This document shows positions 10,998 to 20,960 of a stretch of DNA of 64,000 bases, piece after piece; position 1 is the first letter of the stretch; every line of letters begins with the position of its first letter. The DNA is from Psococerastis gibbosa. Its lineage: Eukaryota > Arthropoda > Insecta > Psocodea > Psocidae. Below the pieces are notes generated by a model. It was not told the DNA's origin, did no database searches, and saw only the letters and a program-made list of their open reading frames with translations. The stretch covers positions 45,295,039 to 45,359,038 of the forward strand of contig OZ020487.1 of the NCBI GenBank assembly GCA_963971405.1, written 5' to 3'. The position numbers were made by a program, and so were the translations under genes.

Positions 10998-11126
10998 CCG
11001 GTTCTGTGGACAATTTGAATGGCATTTCCTTCTTTAATGCTGCTTTATAGAAATCCTTAGAAACAAATTTTAAATCCCCCGGATCCATTCTTCGGATTGG
11101 AGAATCTTTTAGACGATGTGGGAAAG
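10998..11126 (-). CDS. Gene 2 exon 3: duplicated exon, 43-codon type
   Basis: 129-bp exon, acceptor TTTATTTTATAG and donor CCGG|GTAAGG, phase 1-1. The product starts FPHRLKDSPIRRMDPGDL, continues through KDFYKAALKKEMP and ends FKLSTEP. It is nearly identical in layout to exon 4, and their 3' ends are 438 bp apart. The intron upstream holds motif M, a SINE-T1 copy and FB-H. Confidence 0.7.
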
Positions 11127-11184
11127 CTATAAAATAAAAGATAGACAGAAATTATTTGTCCCAGAATCTTGGTTTTTGGTTTAT

Positions 11185-11275
11185 GTTTATAAAAATCGAA
11201 TAAAGTCGGTGTTCCGCTTATGCAAATTTTCCAATAAACAAAGGGTTAAAAGTGCCATCCTATCGTGGTGACGTG
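11185..11275 (-). repeat. Motif M, copy 2 (gene 2 intron 2)
   Basis: Second copy, about 60 bp upstream of the exon 3 acceptor, with a few substitutions relative to copy 1. The position relative to the exon matches copy 1 once the FB-I insertion there is subtracted. Confidence 0.5.
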
Positions 11276-11489
11276 GTTGGGTAATTCAAACTATATAGAA
11301 TAATACCATTTACGATATCGTATTACTGCTGTATAAAGTACTATAATTCAATGGTTCCACGGAATAACGTTTTCAGGAGAGTTTTTTTTTTGGTTTCTGT
11401 CTTAACAAGTTACAACGTTCCTCCACGCTAAATGAAATGAAAATAGGTATTGAGTCGACATCTATCGGAATTTCATCAAATTAAAAACA

Positions 11490-11740
11490 CAGATCGGTAA
11501 GTAAGCTCGCAGACCTGTTTGGTTAGAAAGATGTGTAGCTGTGCTAACCTGCCTAGCAATACGAATCTGGTCAAATCTGGTCGTACTTATATATATAAGT
11601 AGACGATTTAGCAGACACTACACACTAGACTTGTCAGGTAGTGACGACCCCCGGTTAGGCGTAGATCGTGGGTTCGAATCTTGCAAAGTGCAGTTTTTTC
11701 TAAATCCCCCAATTTCTAATCTTAGTTTAAATGCCAGTAT
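11490..11740 (+). mobile_element. SINE-T1 copy d (gene 2 intron)
   Basis: The 5' part is complete (GACCTGTTTGGTTAG). The D arm is deleted, the anticodon stem region CCCCGGTTAGGCGTAGATC is present, and the B box is GGGTTCGAATC. It belongs to the unit of exon 2. Confidence 0.65.
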
Positions 11741-11770
11741 TACACTATAAGTAGTATAGCCTATACCATA

Positions 11771-11966
11771 TGAAGACGTCAGGGGAAAAACCGGAAAGGT
11801 GCACTTTTGGTTGAAATTTAGATAATGGTGGCATTCAGTTTTTAACGTAGTTTTAAATGACCTAACAAAACCAAAGAAAAACAAGTAAGCTACTTTAAAC
11901 TTTAAAATTCAATTTCTGAAAAATCAACTTTTGATCACCTTTCCGATTTTTCCCCGGACGTTTTCA
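11771..11966. mobile_element. Foldback element FB-H, copy 1
   Basis: Ends TGAAGACGTCAGGGGAAAAA and its near complement near 11945-11966. It is preceded by TA and followed by TG, so the TA duplication seen at copy 2 is mutated here. It was inserted into the duplicated SINE-exon unit of gene 2 intron 1-2 after that duplication. Confidence 0.7.
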
Positions 11967-12040
11967 TGTATACTAACTAGTAATACTGCCATGCATGTCT
12001 CTTTGTCAGACGCATCACGGAAGCGTCCAAAGTTCCTTAC

Positions 12041-12178
12041 CATGTTTCGGGGACAATTTGAATGGCATTTCCTTGTTCTGGTTCGCCAGCAGTGCTTTAT
12101 AGAAATCCTCAGAGAAAAATGTGAAATCACCCGGATCCATTCTTCGGATTGGAGAATCTTTTAAAAGATTTGGGGAAG
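12041..12178 (-). CDS. Gene 2 exon 2: duplicated exon, 46-codon type
   Basis: 138-bp exon bounded by TTTATTTTATAG and CATG|GTAAGG, open only when read phase 1 to phase 1. The product starts SPNLLKDSPIRRMDPGDF, continues through EDFYKALLANQNKEM and ends FKLSPKH. It belongs to a set of four tandem exons sharing LKDSPIxRxDPxD, DFYKA and FKLS. This longer type carries LLANQ, absent from the 43-codon type. The symmetric phase lets copies be gained or lost without frameshift. I recognise no domain. The RR pair inside the repeat could be a processing site. Confidence 0.7.
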
Positions 12179-12194
12179 CTATAAAATAAACTAT

Positions 12195-12965
12195 ATATAG
12201 TATGTATATACTGTATATTTATTTATATGTATAGTTAAGAATTACACCGAAAAAATATGGGTTTTAATAAGCAACTTTAATTTGCGACTGTCGATACAAG
12301 ACTGACTACGTTACAATATGAGATGCAAAACCAACGTTCCTATGTTGCTAATTCATTAGCACGTGCCAGGTCCTTGTAAACTTGGAGAAGAGGCCACGTA
12401 ACTATACATGTAATAAATGAATAGGTACTTATAATTTACATATAGGCCTATGTAAATATACTAATAACTCCGTGATAATTTAGAAACCATTGAGATTTGG
12501 GAAGCTATATGATTAAAAACAAAACGTTATTTAATGACATAACCTTTTTAAGTAGTTCTCCCTTGCTAGCGTTACCATTGGTTAATGTTAATGTTAATGT
12601 TAATTAATGTAATTGTTAATGTTCAATATAAAATTGTTTACTTTATGCGATGCTGTGTGTATCTTGCATACCGTTTTGTTTTGTCTGTTTTTCAAGTGCA
12701 CTTGACGATGGCGTGAGCCGAAACCGGTTGTGTGTTTTTTTTTAAACGTAAAACTGTACGAAGTAATTTTTAACAGTGAGTGACAGTATATTTTACAAAG
12801 TTATTAAGGAGACTATTATGTTTATTAGATGTACTATATTATGTGTATATATATGTTTAATTTAATTTGTTACTAAGGTGTGTTGATGTGTGTTACGTAC
12901 GTACAATATATGTATATTTTAGAAGAAAGTTAATCAAAATTAATTTTGTTCTTTATGTTATTGGC
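12195..12965. other. Gene 2 intron 1, non-repetitive part
   Basis: AT-rich. Near 12702-12730 is GACGATGGCGTGAGCCGAAA, a small stem-loop followed by GAAAC that recalls the hammerhead-like relics. No exon was seen. Confidence 0.35.
12579..12625. repeat. (GTTAAT)n microsatellite
   Basis: Imperfect GTTAATGTTAATGTTAATG run. Confidence 0.6.
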
Positions 12966-12970
12966 CCTTA

Positions 12971-13355
12971 GGCGCTCATTCCACCGACCGGCTAGGGCTA
13001 TTTACAAAAACAGTGACCTGACAGACATTCAAGACTTAGGCGGGGTTTCCACCGACCTCGCATTGCAGAATTGACGGAAATGTTTATTTTCCTCTATGCC
13101 CATAGTTAAAATTGATCAATGATCATACAGTAAAATCACAAACAAACAAACTAAAATTAAAAAATGGCGTCATGGGATATGTTAAGTACAAACATTTTAA
13201 TAGATTTCTATAAAAAGAAAAATTCTAATTTCCGTCAATGTCATTTGCATTCTGTAATGCGAGGTCGGTGGAAACGCCACCTAATAAGTCTTGAATGTCT
13301 GCTACCACGTCACCGTTTTTGTAAATAGCCCTAGCCGGTCGGTGGAATGGGCGCC
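12971..13355. mobile_element. Foldback element FB-A, copy 1
   Basis: 385-bp palindromic element with very long inverted arms (over 100 bp) starting GGCGCTCATTCCACCGACCG and ending in its complement. It is flanked by TTA on both sides (12968-12970, 13356-13358), fitting the 3-bp TWA duplication of PIF/Harbinger MITEs. It lies in gene 2 intron 1, with 10 intron bases between its flanking TTA and the exon. Confidence 0.85.
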
Positions 13356-13368
13356 TTAATCAACTTAC

Positions 13369-13453
13369 CGTGTCTGGCATCTGCAGTTGTGATGGCAAGC
13401 AACATGATCAGCATAAAATTATAGAAAACCGTTTTCTCCAAACTTGAAGTCAT
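13369..13453 (-). CDS. Gene 2 exon 1: signal-peptide exon
   Basis: Encodes 28 residues plus one base, starting MTSSLEK, with hydrophobic core VFYNFMLIMLLAITTA and a likely cleavage near ADA-RH. It ends G|GTAAGT (donor at 13367-13368), phase 1. An upstream in-frame ATG at 13528 would put 25 charged residues before the signal, so the inner ATG is preferred. The same length and phase as gene 1 exon 1 argues for common descent, although the residues are diverged. The intron begins with only 10 bases before a foldback element (FB-A, target duplication 13356-13358). The next in-phase exon leftwards is 12041-12178, where the junction codon becomes Ala. Confidence 0.7.
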
Positions 13454-14024
13454 TGCGCTCCAAAACACCTTATCGTGGCTACGTTTTAGAAACAGAGAAT
13501 ATGTAGGCAATGTATTGTACCTACGCACAATTTAATACGTTACGTTAAAGTCTATAAAAATGGTAATAAACTGCATAACGATATTGATATAGCCAGGTAG
13601 GCCTAATAGGCTATTTGGTATTGAGCAGATAATAAGAAAACTATTATGCTTCTTATGTATAAGGTAAGTACATGCCGTATTTTTTTCATATATGACCTTT
13701 TAAGATTCATATAAAACCATGCAGTACATTATCGATGTAATGAAATGCGGTTTGACCGATTGCACAATAAATCGATACAAATACAATGCATGTAACTTAT
13801 GGTACGTTATACAATCGTACATATTGCACTACGAGTATATTGTATTTCCAAGGCTTATACTTTAATGCCTTGCTAGATTCTTATCAGGCCCTTATGCTTA
13901 AAAGCGCGCGTTATTGATAAGTCAATATACTGCTATCTGTAAGTCTCCAAAGGGTACCTAGGGACAAAAGTATACATGGAGCTCATGAGCCAAGTTCTTT
14001 AACATCCCCGAACATCACCCCAAG

Positions 14025-14190
14025 CATAAGACTCGTATCTGTACTTGGTTCAGCCATGCTTTTGCCTGTTACATTGCGTCAATGGTAAGCTGGTCTCAGC
14101 TTGTCTATTTTCGCTTTAAGCCGGTGTAGATTGACATCGAGGACGTATACTAGTTTGCGAATTGCCAAAAATGCATACGGAAAAAATATA
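14025..14190 (-). repeat. Repeat F, copy 4
   Basis: GCCGGTGTAGATTGACATCG and GACTCGTATCTGTACTTGG. It is upstream of gene 2. Confidence 0.5.
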
Positions 14191-14637
14191 AAGGACTCGT
14201 ACTACAGTAGTTTATGTATGGGTTCCCTATAGTGAATCCATACATACTTTCCTATTTATCAATTAGGTGCTTTAATAGTTCTTGGTAAATAATTGGCCAG
14301 GGGCTAAATGATACCTCGAGTTTCCCTATCGCAAAGCACTAAATTGATCGTTGAGAGGATTGCATAGTCATGAATGGGTAGACCAATACAATACTACACA
14401 GTACAATAGTGGCACTATGTATTGGTAATAGCTTACATAATTTTCTTCAAAAAAAATTTTTTATTGAGGACCAAAATGTTACTTGGGTAAGTAGCCTGTT
14501 CAGTTTTGTAGCTCTATTTAACACCCAAAACACACTGAAGTTAGAATGCATTGATAGAAAGGTTCTCCCTACAGAAAAATTACATTTTCGTAATTTTTCA
14601 TGAAAAATTAGTGAATTTTAATTTTTTGTTTTGCACG

Positions 14638-14745
14638 TTTTCGATGTCAATCTACACTGGCTGCAAGCGATGGTGACAAGCTTACCATTGACACAACGTG
14701 GCATGAAATCACTAGGTTTGGGTACGAGTCTAACACGTACCATAA
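14638..14745 (+). repeat. Repeat F, copy 5, fragment
   Basis: GATGTCAATCTACACTGGCT, CAAGCGATGGTGACAAGC and GGTACGAGTCTAACACG. Confidence 0.5.
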
Positions 14746-14749
14746 GGTA

Positions 14750-16149
14750 AAAAAACAATACGCAAAGCATTGAAGTAAGCATTGTAATGGAATGGTTGTT
14801 TTATCACAATTCAGTAAAATGTAACGGAAATGGCATTTCGTATTTCTAGGCCAAATATAACGTGCTCTACCTATATATGTATGACGCTATTGTTATTATA
14901 CAATAAAGTGACTGTGGTGTTCTGCGATAGCTCAGGAAAATAAAATAAGTACCTAACTCACAACAGGGGCGTATCCTATTAAGCTAATAACTAGGAACTC
15001 CAAATTACGCTCCTGAAGGTTTAGGTACCTATGAAAATAGAGTGGACTGTATGAAAATAATATGATTTGGTAAGAATAAGAAATAAAAGAATAAGCCTAC
15101 CGTACTCTGCTTACTCGGTGAAGGTGTAGTACAGTAGGTAGACCTATTATAATATGTAATGTATAGTGTGGTGCTGTAAGGTGTCTGGGTGTATGTGTTT
15201 TGAGTGAATAGGCTACGCTACTTATCTACTGCCGGAGTCCGTGGCTTGCAAAGTATCCGCAGGAATCACAGCAGGGGCGAGCACAATAAACACTGTTTAA
15301 TATAAAGAATAATAACACAAACAAGAAAACACTACAACCACAACTAATAAAATTATTGTAAATAACAATAGGTATATAATTAAATAAATATAGAACCTAT
15401 CGGAGCCGATACAATATTAAGACTGAATGCAGGGTGCGGGGTAGAGTACCTAGCAGATTTTAGGGGTAGGTAGGTACCTCTGCGACAACAACCCGCAACT
15501 ATGTTTAGCTTGTGCAATGCGAGGCATTCACGGACAGTGACAGTACAACCTAGAACGCCGTGATAAAAATTAAGCAATTTAGTGGTGAGTGACACATGCA
15601 CTAGTTTTACAATATTTTATAATCGTATTTAAATTTCAATGCTTTCGGGTTACGTTCGATTGCGTTATCTCCAATATCGACATGGTTAGATGCGGCGGAG
15701 GCTTGATAATAAAATTGATAGTTCCAAAAAAATGTATACATTTTTTAACAGGTTTTATTAGGAGTCCTGCTGGTAATATAGCATTAATTGTTACTTTTGC
15801 GTTCTTTTTAACTAAGTTACAACTTGTGGCAACCATTTTGTGGAACTACAATAGATCAGATTATTTTTTAGAATTAGTAACTGTTAGTAAGTCTGTTTTT
15901 TCTTAACACTTCGACACTACAGCGTCTCAAAGCCGTTTTATTGCCAGTGGTAATAATTTGTGGCGACATAACCTGCTATTTAAGAATTAACGGCTTCTTG
16001 TAGTTGTTGCCCCAGTCCGTGGATTATTAACAGTTTTGTAAGCAAACCCTCATTAATTGTCATCGTTAATAACTTGTAACATTAGCGAGTTCTTTATTAA
16101 TATCCCAGCCAGTAGGTTTTGTGAATTTCATGGATTATTAATTATTGCC
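14750..16149. other. Region between genes 1 and 2, nothing certain
   Basis: Frames at 15380-15601 (-) and 15589-15906 (+) show no domain. A GC-richer island near 15220-15290 and 15410-15550 is unexplained. Gene 2 promoter elements should lie upstream of 13453, but I could not recognise any. Confidence 0.35.
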
Positions 16150-16527
16150 TGAAAACAACAGCTGAAACAACGCTAAAACAACGCTGCATTTTGCGGTATC
16201 GACGCATTTTCTCACATTAGTTTCCTCAACAGTGCTTTGAAAGTTGTTTCAATAACACGCGGCAGTTCGGCTGTTCGGCTGTTCATAGGCACGTTTACTA
16301 GTTGTTGCTTACCAACCTTGATAAAATTAGATGGTGTTAACGGACAGTTTGTCTTTGCCAGTCGCACAGGCTTAAGTACCAAATGCTGGGGGGGATTTAA
16401 CATATTTTGTGGTATTTACGGAATATAAGTTAATGCCTGAGACAACGCTGCGTTTTGTGGCATCAGTTTACTCAACAAAGCGTTTATTAGCTGTTGCTTC
16501 CCGGCATTAATTACGAGAGGCACCATA
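16150..16527 (-). pseudogene. Decayed continuation of the gene 1 repeat array
   Basis: Beyond the gene 1 stop codon the same repeat continues in shifted frames. One frame reads MVPLVINAGKQQLINALL and on to QNAALSQALT, then hits TAA. Another frame reads CPLTPSNFIKVGKQQL, then LLRKLM and a stop. More worn remnants (PQNAAL-like) reach about 16150. A short deletion relative to the intact unit, next to 16530-16560, causes the frameshift that ends the protein at LVI. Either the array lost its 3' units by mutation, or the present C-terminus is an assembly or sequencing artefact. Confidence 0.6.
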
Positions 16528-17573
16528 TTATATGACCAGTTTCATATGAAAGTTTGCTTGATGTTTCTTACCAGCCTTGATCAAATTAGATGGCGTTAAC
16601 GGACTGTTTCCCATTTCCCGTCGCACAGGCATAGGCGCCAAATGCTTGCGTTTTAACAGGTTTTGTGTTATTGACGGAATAGAAGTTAACGCCTGAGACA
16701 ACGCTGCGTTTTGTGGCATCAATTGCTCCAACAAAGCCTTTATTAGACGTTGCTTCCCGGCATTAATCAGGTTTGGCACCATATTATGTGGCATCAGCGG
16801 GCTTTCGATCAGTTTGTTATGAAATTCGCTTAGATGTTTCTTACCCGCCTTGATCAAATTAGACGGCGTTAACGGACTGTTTCCCATTTCCCGTCGCACA
16901 GGCATAGGCGCCAAATGCTTGCGTTTTAACAGGTTTTGTGTTATTGACGGAATAGAAGTTAACGCCTGAGACAACGCTGCGTTTTGTGGCATCAATTGCC
17001 CCAACAAAGTCTTTATTAGCCGTTGCTTCCCGGCATTAATCAGGTTTGGCACCATATTATGTGGCATCAGCGGGTTTTCGATCAGTTTGTTATAAAATTC
17101 GGTCAGATGTTTCTTACCCGTCTTGATCAAATTAGATGGCGTTAACGGACTTTCTACCTTTCTCTTATGCACAACACCCGTTAGGCGTTGCTTACCAGCT
17201 TTAATCAAATCAGACGGTGATAACGGGCTCTTTGTTATTCTCCGACGCATACGGTGATGCGATGACTGATAGGCTTTTAACACTTTCATCAACGCAGCAT
17301 CGTTTAGACGGCCAGCTCTAACAATGGGTATCATGACGTTATGTGACATTAATAACGGATGCTCCAAAATCTCTGTTAATTCTGATAGATCCTGCTGTTT
17401 TGCTTCGGGATGATGTTTGGGCTTTTGAATATCTGTTAACAGTGACCCCGGGAGCTCTTTCACCTCAATATTGTCTGGTTGGTATGATAGTGGATCTTTG
17501 GGGTTCCCCTCAATGCTGGTCAGTTGTTCTCCAGGTTTACTGTCCTCGTTCATTTCTTCTGTGCCTTTACTTA
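16528..17573 (-). CDS. Gene 1 exon 2: tandem-repeat peptide precursor body
   Basis: Acceptor TTTTTATTTCAG (17574 upward) opens a phase-1 exon of 347 further codons ending in TAA at 16528-16530, giving a 376-residue secreted precursor with exon 1. Residues about 30-140 are a mixed spacer. Residues about 104-142 hold a diverged repeat (HPLLMSHNVMIPIVRAGR) followed by RMRRR. Two 91-residue repeats follow (about 170-260 and 261-351, six differences by eye) and a truncated third. Each unit contains SPLTPSNLIKxGKKH, SPLMPHNMVPNLINAGKQR, LLKRK and PVRRE. KR and RR pairs and Gly-Lys-Lys are typical prohormone-convertase and amidation contexts, so several short peptides per molecule are plausible. The repeated cationic helices also resemble multi-peptide antimicrobial precursors. 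I recognise no named family. The DNA repeat period is 273 bp. Confidence 0.72.
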
Positions 17574-17612
17574 CTGAAATAAAAATAATAATAAATAACC
17601 TTATGGTATGAT

Positions 17613-17760
17613 GAATTAGTAGAATCCGGGAGTATAGGCCGTGGTCAATCTGAAAGCGTAGGTACTTCCTAACGTTTTGCCGATATCAGCTGTCAACATC
17701 TTCAGTGGTATATACTGCGTGTACTTCAAAGATTGTATCATGGAGGTGCCGCAGCAACTT
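17613..17760. mobile_element. FB-D, partial copy
   Basis: Only the left arm is clear: TAGTAGAATCCGGGAGTATA, then CATCTTCAGTGG. It lies in the gene 1 intron, about 40 bp upstream of the exon 2 acceptor in transcript direction. Confidence 0.6.
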
Positions 17761-17943
17761 CATCATATAACTCTAAGTGTATTTGTAAGTATAATAAGCT
17801 TAGGGTAGTTCCCAGCGAGTGCAGTAATGTACCATCAGTTAAGATAAGTTAACAATGGCTCGCTAATGAACCTCCCGGTTTTGAAACTTAACAATATATA
17901 ATATAAGAAGAAGAAAATATAAAGAAAAAGTCAAAAATGTAAT

Positions 17944-18085
17944 GTATGGCCTGGAGTCATCTGCTTTACATGCCCTCCGAAGCATGGTCAGAAAATGTAG
18001 ACAGTGTGGGAATCGAACTAACAAACACGGATGAATGTCCGACTCCGTACCACTATTCTACATGTCCTGACACTAATCAAACCGG
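17944..18085 (-). mobile_element. SINE-T2 copy 2
   Basis: Complement of CATGCCCTCCGAAGCATGG, then GGGAATCGAACTAACAAACA and TACCACTATTCTACATGTCC. The head is complete, the tail lost. It lies in the gene 1 intron. Confidence 0.68.
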
Positions 18086-18294
18086 TTACAAATCCAGATA
18101 ACTCTCCGAAATTCCAGCTTATACGCGTCCTCTTTCACAGCTTGGGGAGTAGATGTTAGTTCGCAATTTTACCGTTAGATGGGGAAACGTGCCTAATATT
18201 GCTTACCCATAAAAGAGCGCGCCAATTCCAGCAGTTGAACAGAACTGTAGCTTTCTCAGGTTTAATAATGTCCTAATGCCTTTTTGTGGGACTG

Positions 18295-18470
18295 CAGTAG
18301 CTGATTGGTTCCTTGTCTAATGCCAACAACCCCATGGATTTGTATGCCATAAACTTTGGCCATTGGCAAACTGGTATACCTATAACCTTGACGTCAATCT
18401 ACACGGCTACCAGTTGTAATAGCAAAGATGAGACAAGCTTACCATTGACGCAATGTAATAAGCGAATGCA
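18295..18470 (+). repeat. Repeat F, copy 6
   Basis: TTGGTTCCTTGTCTAATGCC, GGCCATTGGCAAACTGGTAT and GACAAGCTTACCATTGACGC. It lies in the gene 1 intron. Confidence 0.5.
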
Positions 18471-18489
18471 TGACTTAAGTCAGGAGACA

Positions 18490-18715
18490 GGACATCAGCT
18501 AGAGTAGTGGTACAGACTCCGACTTTCGCCCAAAAAGCCCAGCAAAAGGTTGTAGGTTCGAGTCCTATACTTGCTACATTTTCTGGCTATGCTTCGGAGA
18601 GCATGCAAAACAGGCGGTCCCGGGCCCTCCTAGTTGAGTGTAATACAGGGTTACATTTAATAGCTCTAACTCCGCTTGGATGACTTAGTAATAAAACAAA
18701 AAATCAATATTTCTT
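18490..18715 (+). mobile_element. SINE-T2 copy 3
   Basis: Full length: CTAGAGTAGTGGTACAGACT, GGTTCGAGTCC, GCGGTCCCGGGCCCTCCTAG and the tail CAATATTTCTTTATG. It lies directly left of FB-A copy 2 in the gene 1 intron. Confidence 0.72.
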
Positions 18716-18766
18716 TATGTATGTACATAACCAAACACATATACGAATCCTTTTGCAGTTACCTTA

Positions 18767-19150
18767 GGCGCCCATTCCACCCACCGGCTTGGGCTATTTA
18801 CAAAAACAGTGACATGGCAGCAGACATTCAAGACTTAGGGGGGGCTTCCACCGACCTCGCATTGCAGAATTGACGGAAATGTTTATTTTCCTCTATGCCA
18901 TAGTTAAAATTGATCAATGATCATACAGTAAAATCACAAACAAACAAACTAAAATTAAAAAATGGCGTCATGGGATATGTTAAGTACAAACATTTTAATA
19001 GATTTCTATAAAAAGAAAAAATCTAATTTCCGTCAATGTCATTTGCATTCTGCAATGCGAGGTCGGTGGAAACGCCACCTAAGTCTTGAATGTCTGCTAC
19101 CACGTCACCGTTTTTGTAAATAGCCCTAGCCGGTCGGTGGAATGGGCGCC
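18767..19150. mobile_element. Foldback element FB-A, copy 2
   Basis: 384 bp, nearly identical to copy 1, flanked by TTA on both sides (18764-18766 and 19151-19153). It lies in the gene 1 intron. No coding capacity. Confidence 0.85.
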
Positions 19151-19494
19151 TTAAGAGACAATCACATGAAGTCAAATTTCACAAGAAATCATCAATTAGG
19201 TTGCATACAATAGAAGAAATGTTCACCTACATTTCGATAGATTGTATATCGTTATTAATAGCGTCTGCTGCTAAAGATCTGAAGCCCCACCTTCCATAGC
19301 TATTGTTAATAACGGCCCCAAACTATCTGCAAAAACGTTGAGGAGGTTTTCCTCTAAGTTATTCATTATTTCGGAAAACGCTGAAAATGAAAATCAGGTT
19401 TAATGTCTGGTCGTCTCTAATAAGACCTGTTCCGACCATCGCAATCGCTTGATAAGAATCGTTAGGGAATGCTGGACGGCACCCCTATCTCCCA

Positions 19495-20012
19495 ATGCAT
19501 ATTGGTGCCGGGTGGAATGTCCACCTGCAGTGGATTCCGAGCCACGTCAACATAGCCGGTAACGAACTAGCTGACCAGTTGGCAAATCAAGGCGCAGAAG
19601 CGGTCCAACCGGACGTCCCGCAATCACTTCAAGCGGCAAAAAACTGTATCGACGGAAAGATATCAAAAGCTACACACGATCAACTAAAACTTTCGAGCGT
19701 CGGCAAACAGTGGGAGCCTTTATCTAAGCCCGGATTGATTCCACATAACATGGAACGGAGGGACGCCGTAGCACGGTTCAGGCTCATAACCGGCCACGAC
19801 TACCTGCAGGCGCATCTACACCGCATAGGCCTGGCTGACAACGACACCTGTCCACTCTGCTCACAGGCCGCTCAGACAGCTGCCCATCTACATAGCATAG
19901 ATGTCCAGCTCTCGATTCCCTTCCTCAAAATCTTACAACGCGATATTGGGAGACTCGACGTCGAATGGCTCACCTGCCACAGACGGGCGTTGGCTAAAGT
20001 AAAGTAAGTAAG
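19495..20012 (+). mobile_element. 3' fragment of an RNase H-bearing LINE
   Basis: An open frame of 170 codons begins inside an RNase H domain: WIPSHVNIAGNELADQLANQ is the last catalytic block. It continues to a C-terminal zinc-binding-like region (NDTCPLCSQ, AAHLH) with an apparent internal deletion after HLHSI. The tail is TAAAGTAAGTAAG at about 19998-20012. RNase H plus a CPLC finger points to the I/R1-like group of non-LTR elements, a different clade from LINE-A and LINE-B. It is 5' truncated. Confidence 0.75.
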
Positions 20013-20224
20013 TATATTGGTGCCGTGCTGTATTCCTTACTGTATTTCTTACTGTTAAAAGAACACACCTTCTTATAATTCTGTAGACGCAAATTAAAGA
20101 AAGTTTCGCTCTAAATTGGGACTTGGTTCTTCAATAATTTACTATATTATAGTAAATATTTAACCGAAATTTACTATTTTGTATTAAAATTTAATATATT
20201 TTCATTTTTATTTTATTTTGTCTT

Positions 20225-20400
20225 TATAAAAGATTAATCGCATACAAACAATTTAATGAATGTATCCGATTGATCTCTTCAGTCGCCTCTGCAGGTACCC
20301 GTGTTGAGCTACGACACGTCTCCGATCGCATGGCGTGTAAAGACTCGTACAAGTGCAAGCACGTTACCACCTGGCCATCGAAGTCAATATAATAAATAAA
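20225..20400 (-). mobile_element. SINE-T3 copy 1
   Basis: Leftward: GGCCAGGTGGTAACGTGCTT as A-box-like head, GCGATCGGAGACGTGTCG in the B-box position, and GCGACTGAAGAGATCAATCG in the body. It recurs at three other sites. Confidence 0.6.
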
Positions 20401-20430
20401 TAAATAATAATAATGAGGACTTTCTATTGT

Positions 20431-20535
20431 TTCTATTACTAAGCCAACCTAGTGGATTTAGGGCTATAAAGCCCTCTCTTACACTCAACTAGGATGGCCC
20501 GGGACCGCCTGCTTTACATGCCCTTCGAAGCATAT
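20431..20535 (-). mobile_element. SINE-T2 copy 4, 5' truncated
   Basis: Complement body only: TTACTAAGCCAACCTAGTGG, AGGATGGCCCGGGACCGCC and GCCCTTCGAAGCAT. It abuts a SINE-T3 copy and a TATATA run. Confidence 0.65.
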
Positions 20536-20960
20536 ATATATATGTAAGCAATATAATACATTACTGAAAAACCAAGTCCGAATTCAGAGTGAAATAGACA
20601 TTCTTTAACTTTAACTATAAACCTCATAGAATAAATATTTTAATAATATTATAATATTAATATTAATATTTTAATAATATTTGGTAAACCTAGGTTTATC
20701 AGCAAGCATATTGTATTTGTTGAAACATAGGCTGGCATTTTCACCCTGTCTTTTCATATGGGGGTAATCTTCTTATTAGGAAACGAAACTACTCTATGGA
20801 ATTTATATTATTTATTTATATTATTTATTTATTTCAGATCAAGTATTGTCTGAATTTTACACTGTTTTTTATCGAATAGGTAACATTAAAATTTATTATG
20901 AATGCAAAGTAAATGAAATCGAAGAACTTATTCAATCCATTTCACTCGCTAGGTACTTAC

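Noticed and set aside
15380-15906. LTR or gene in the GC-richer island between genes 1 and 2
   Set aside because: No paired LTR, primer-binding site or domain could be found. Left as unassigned.
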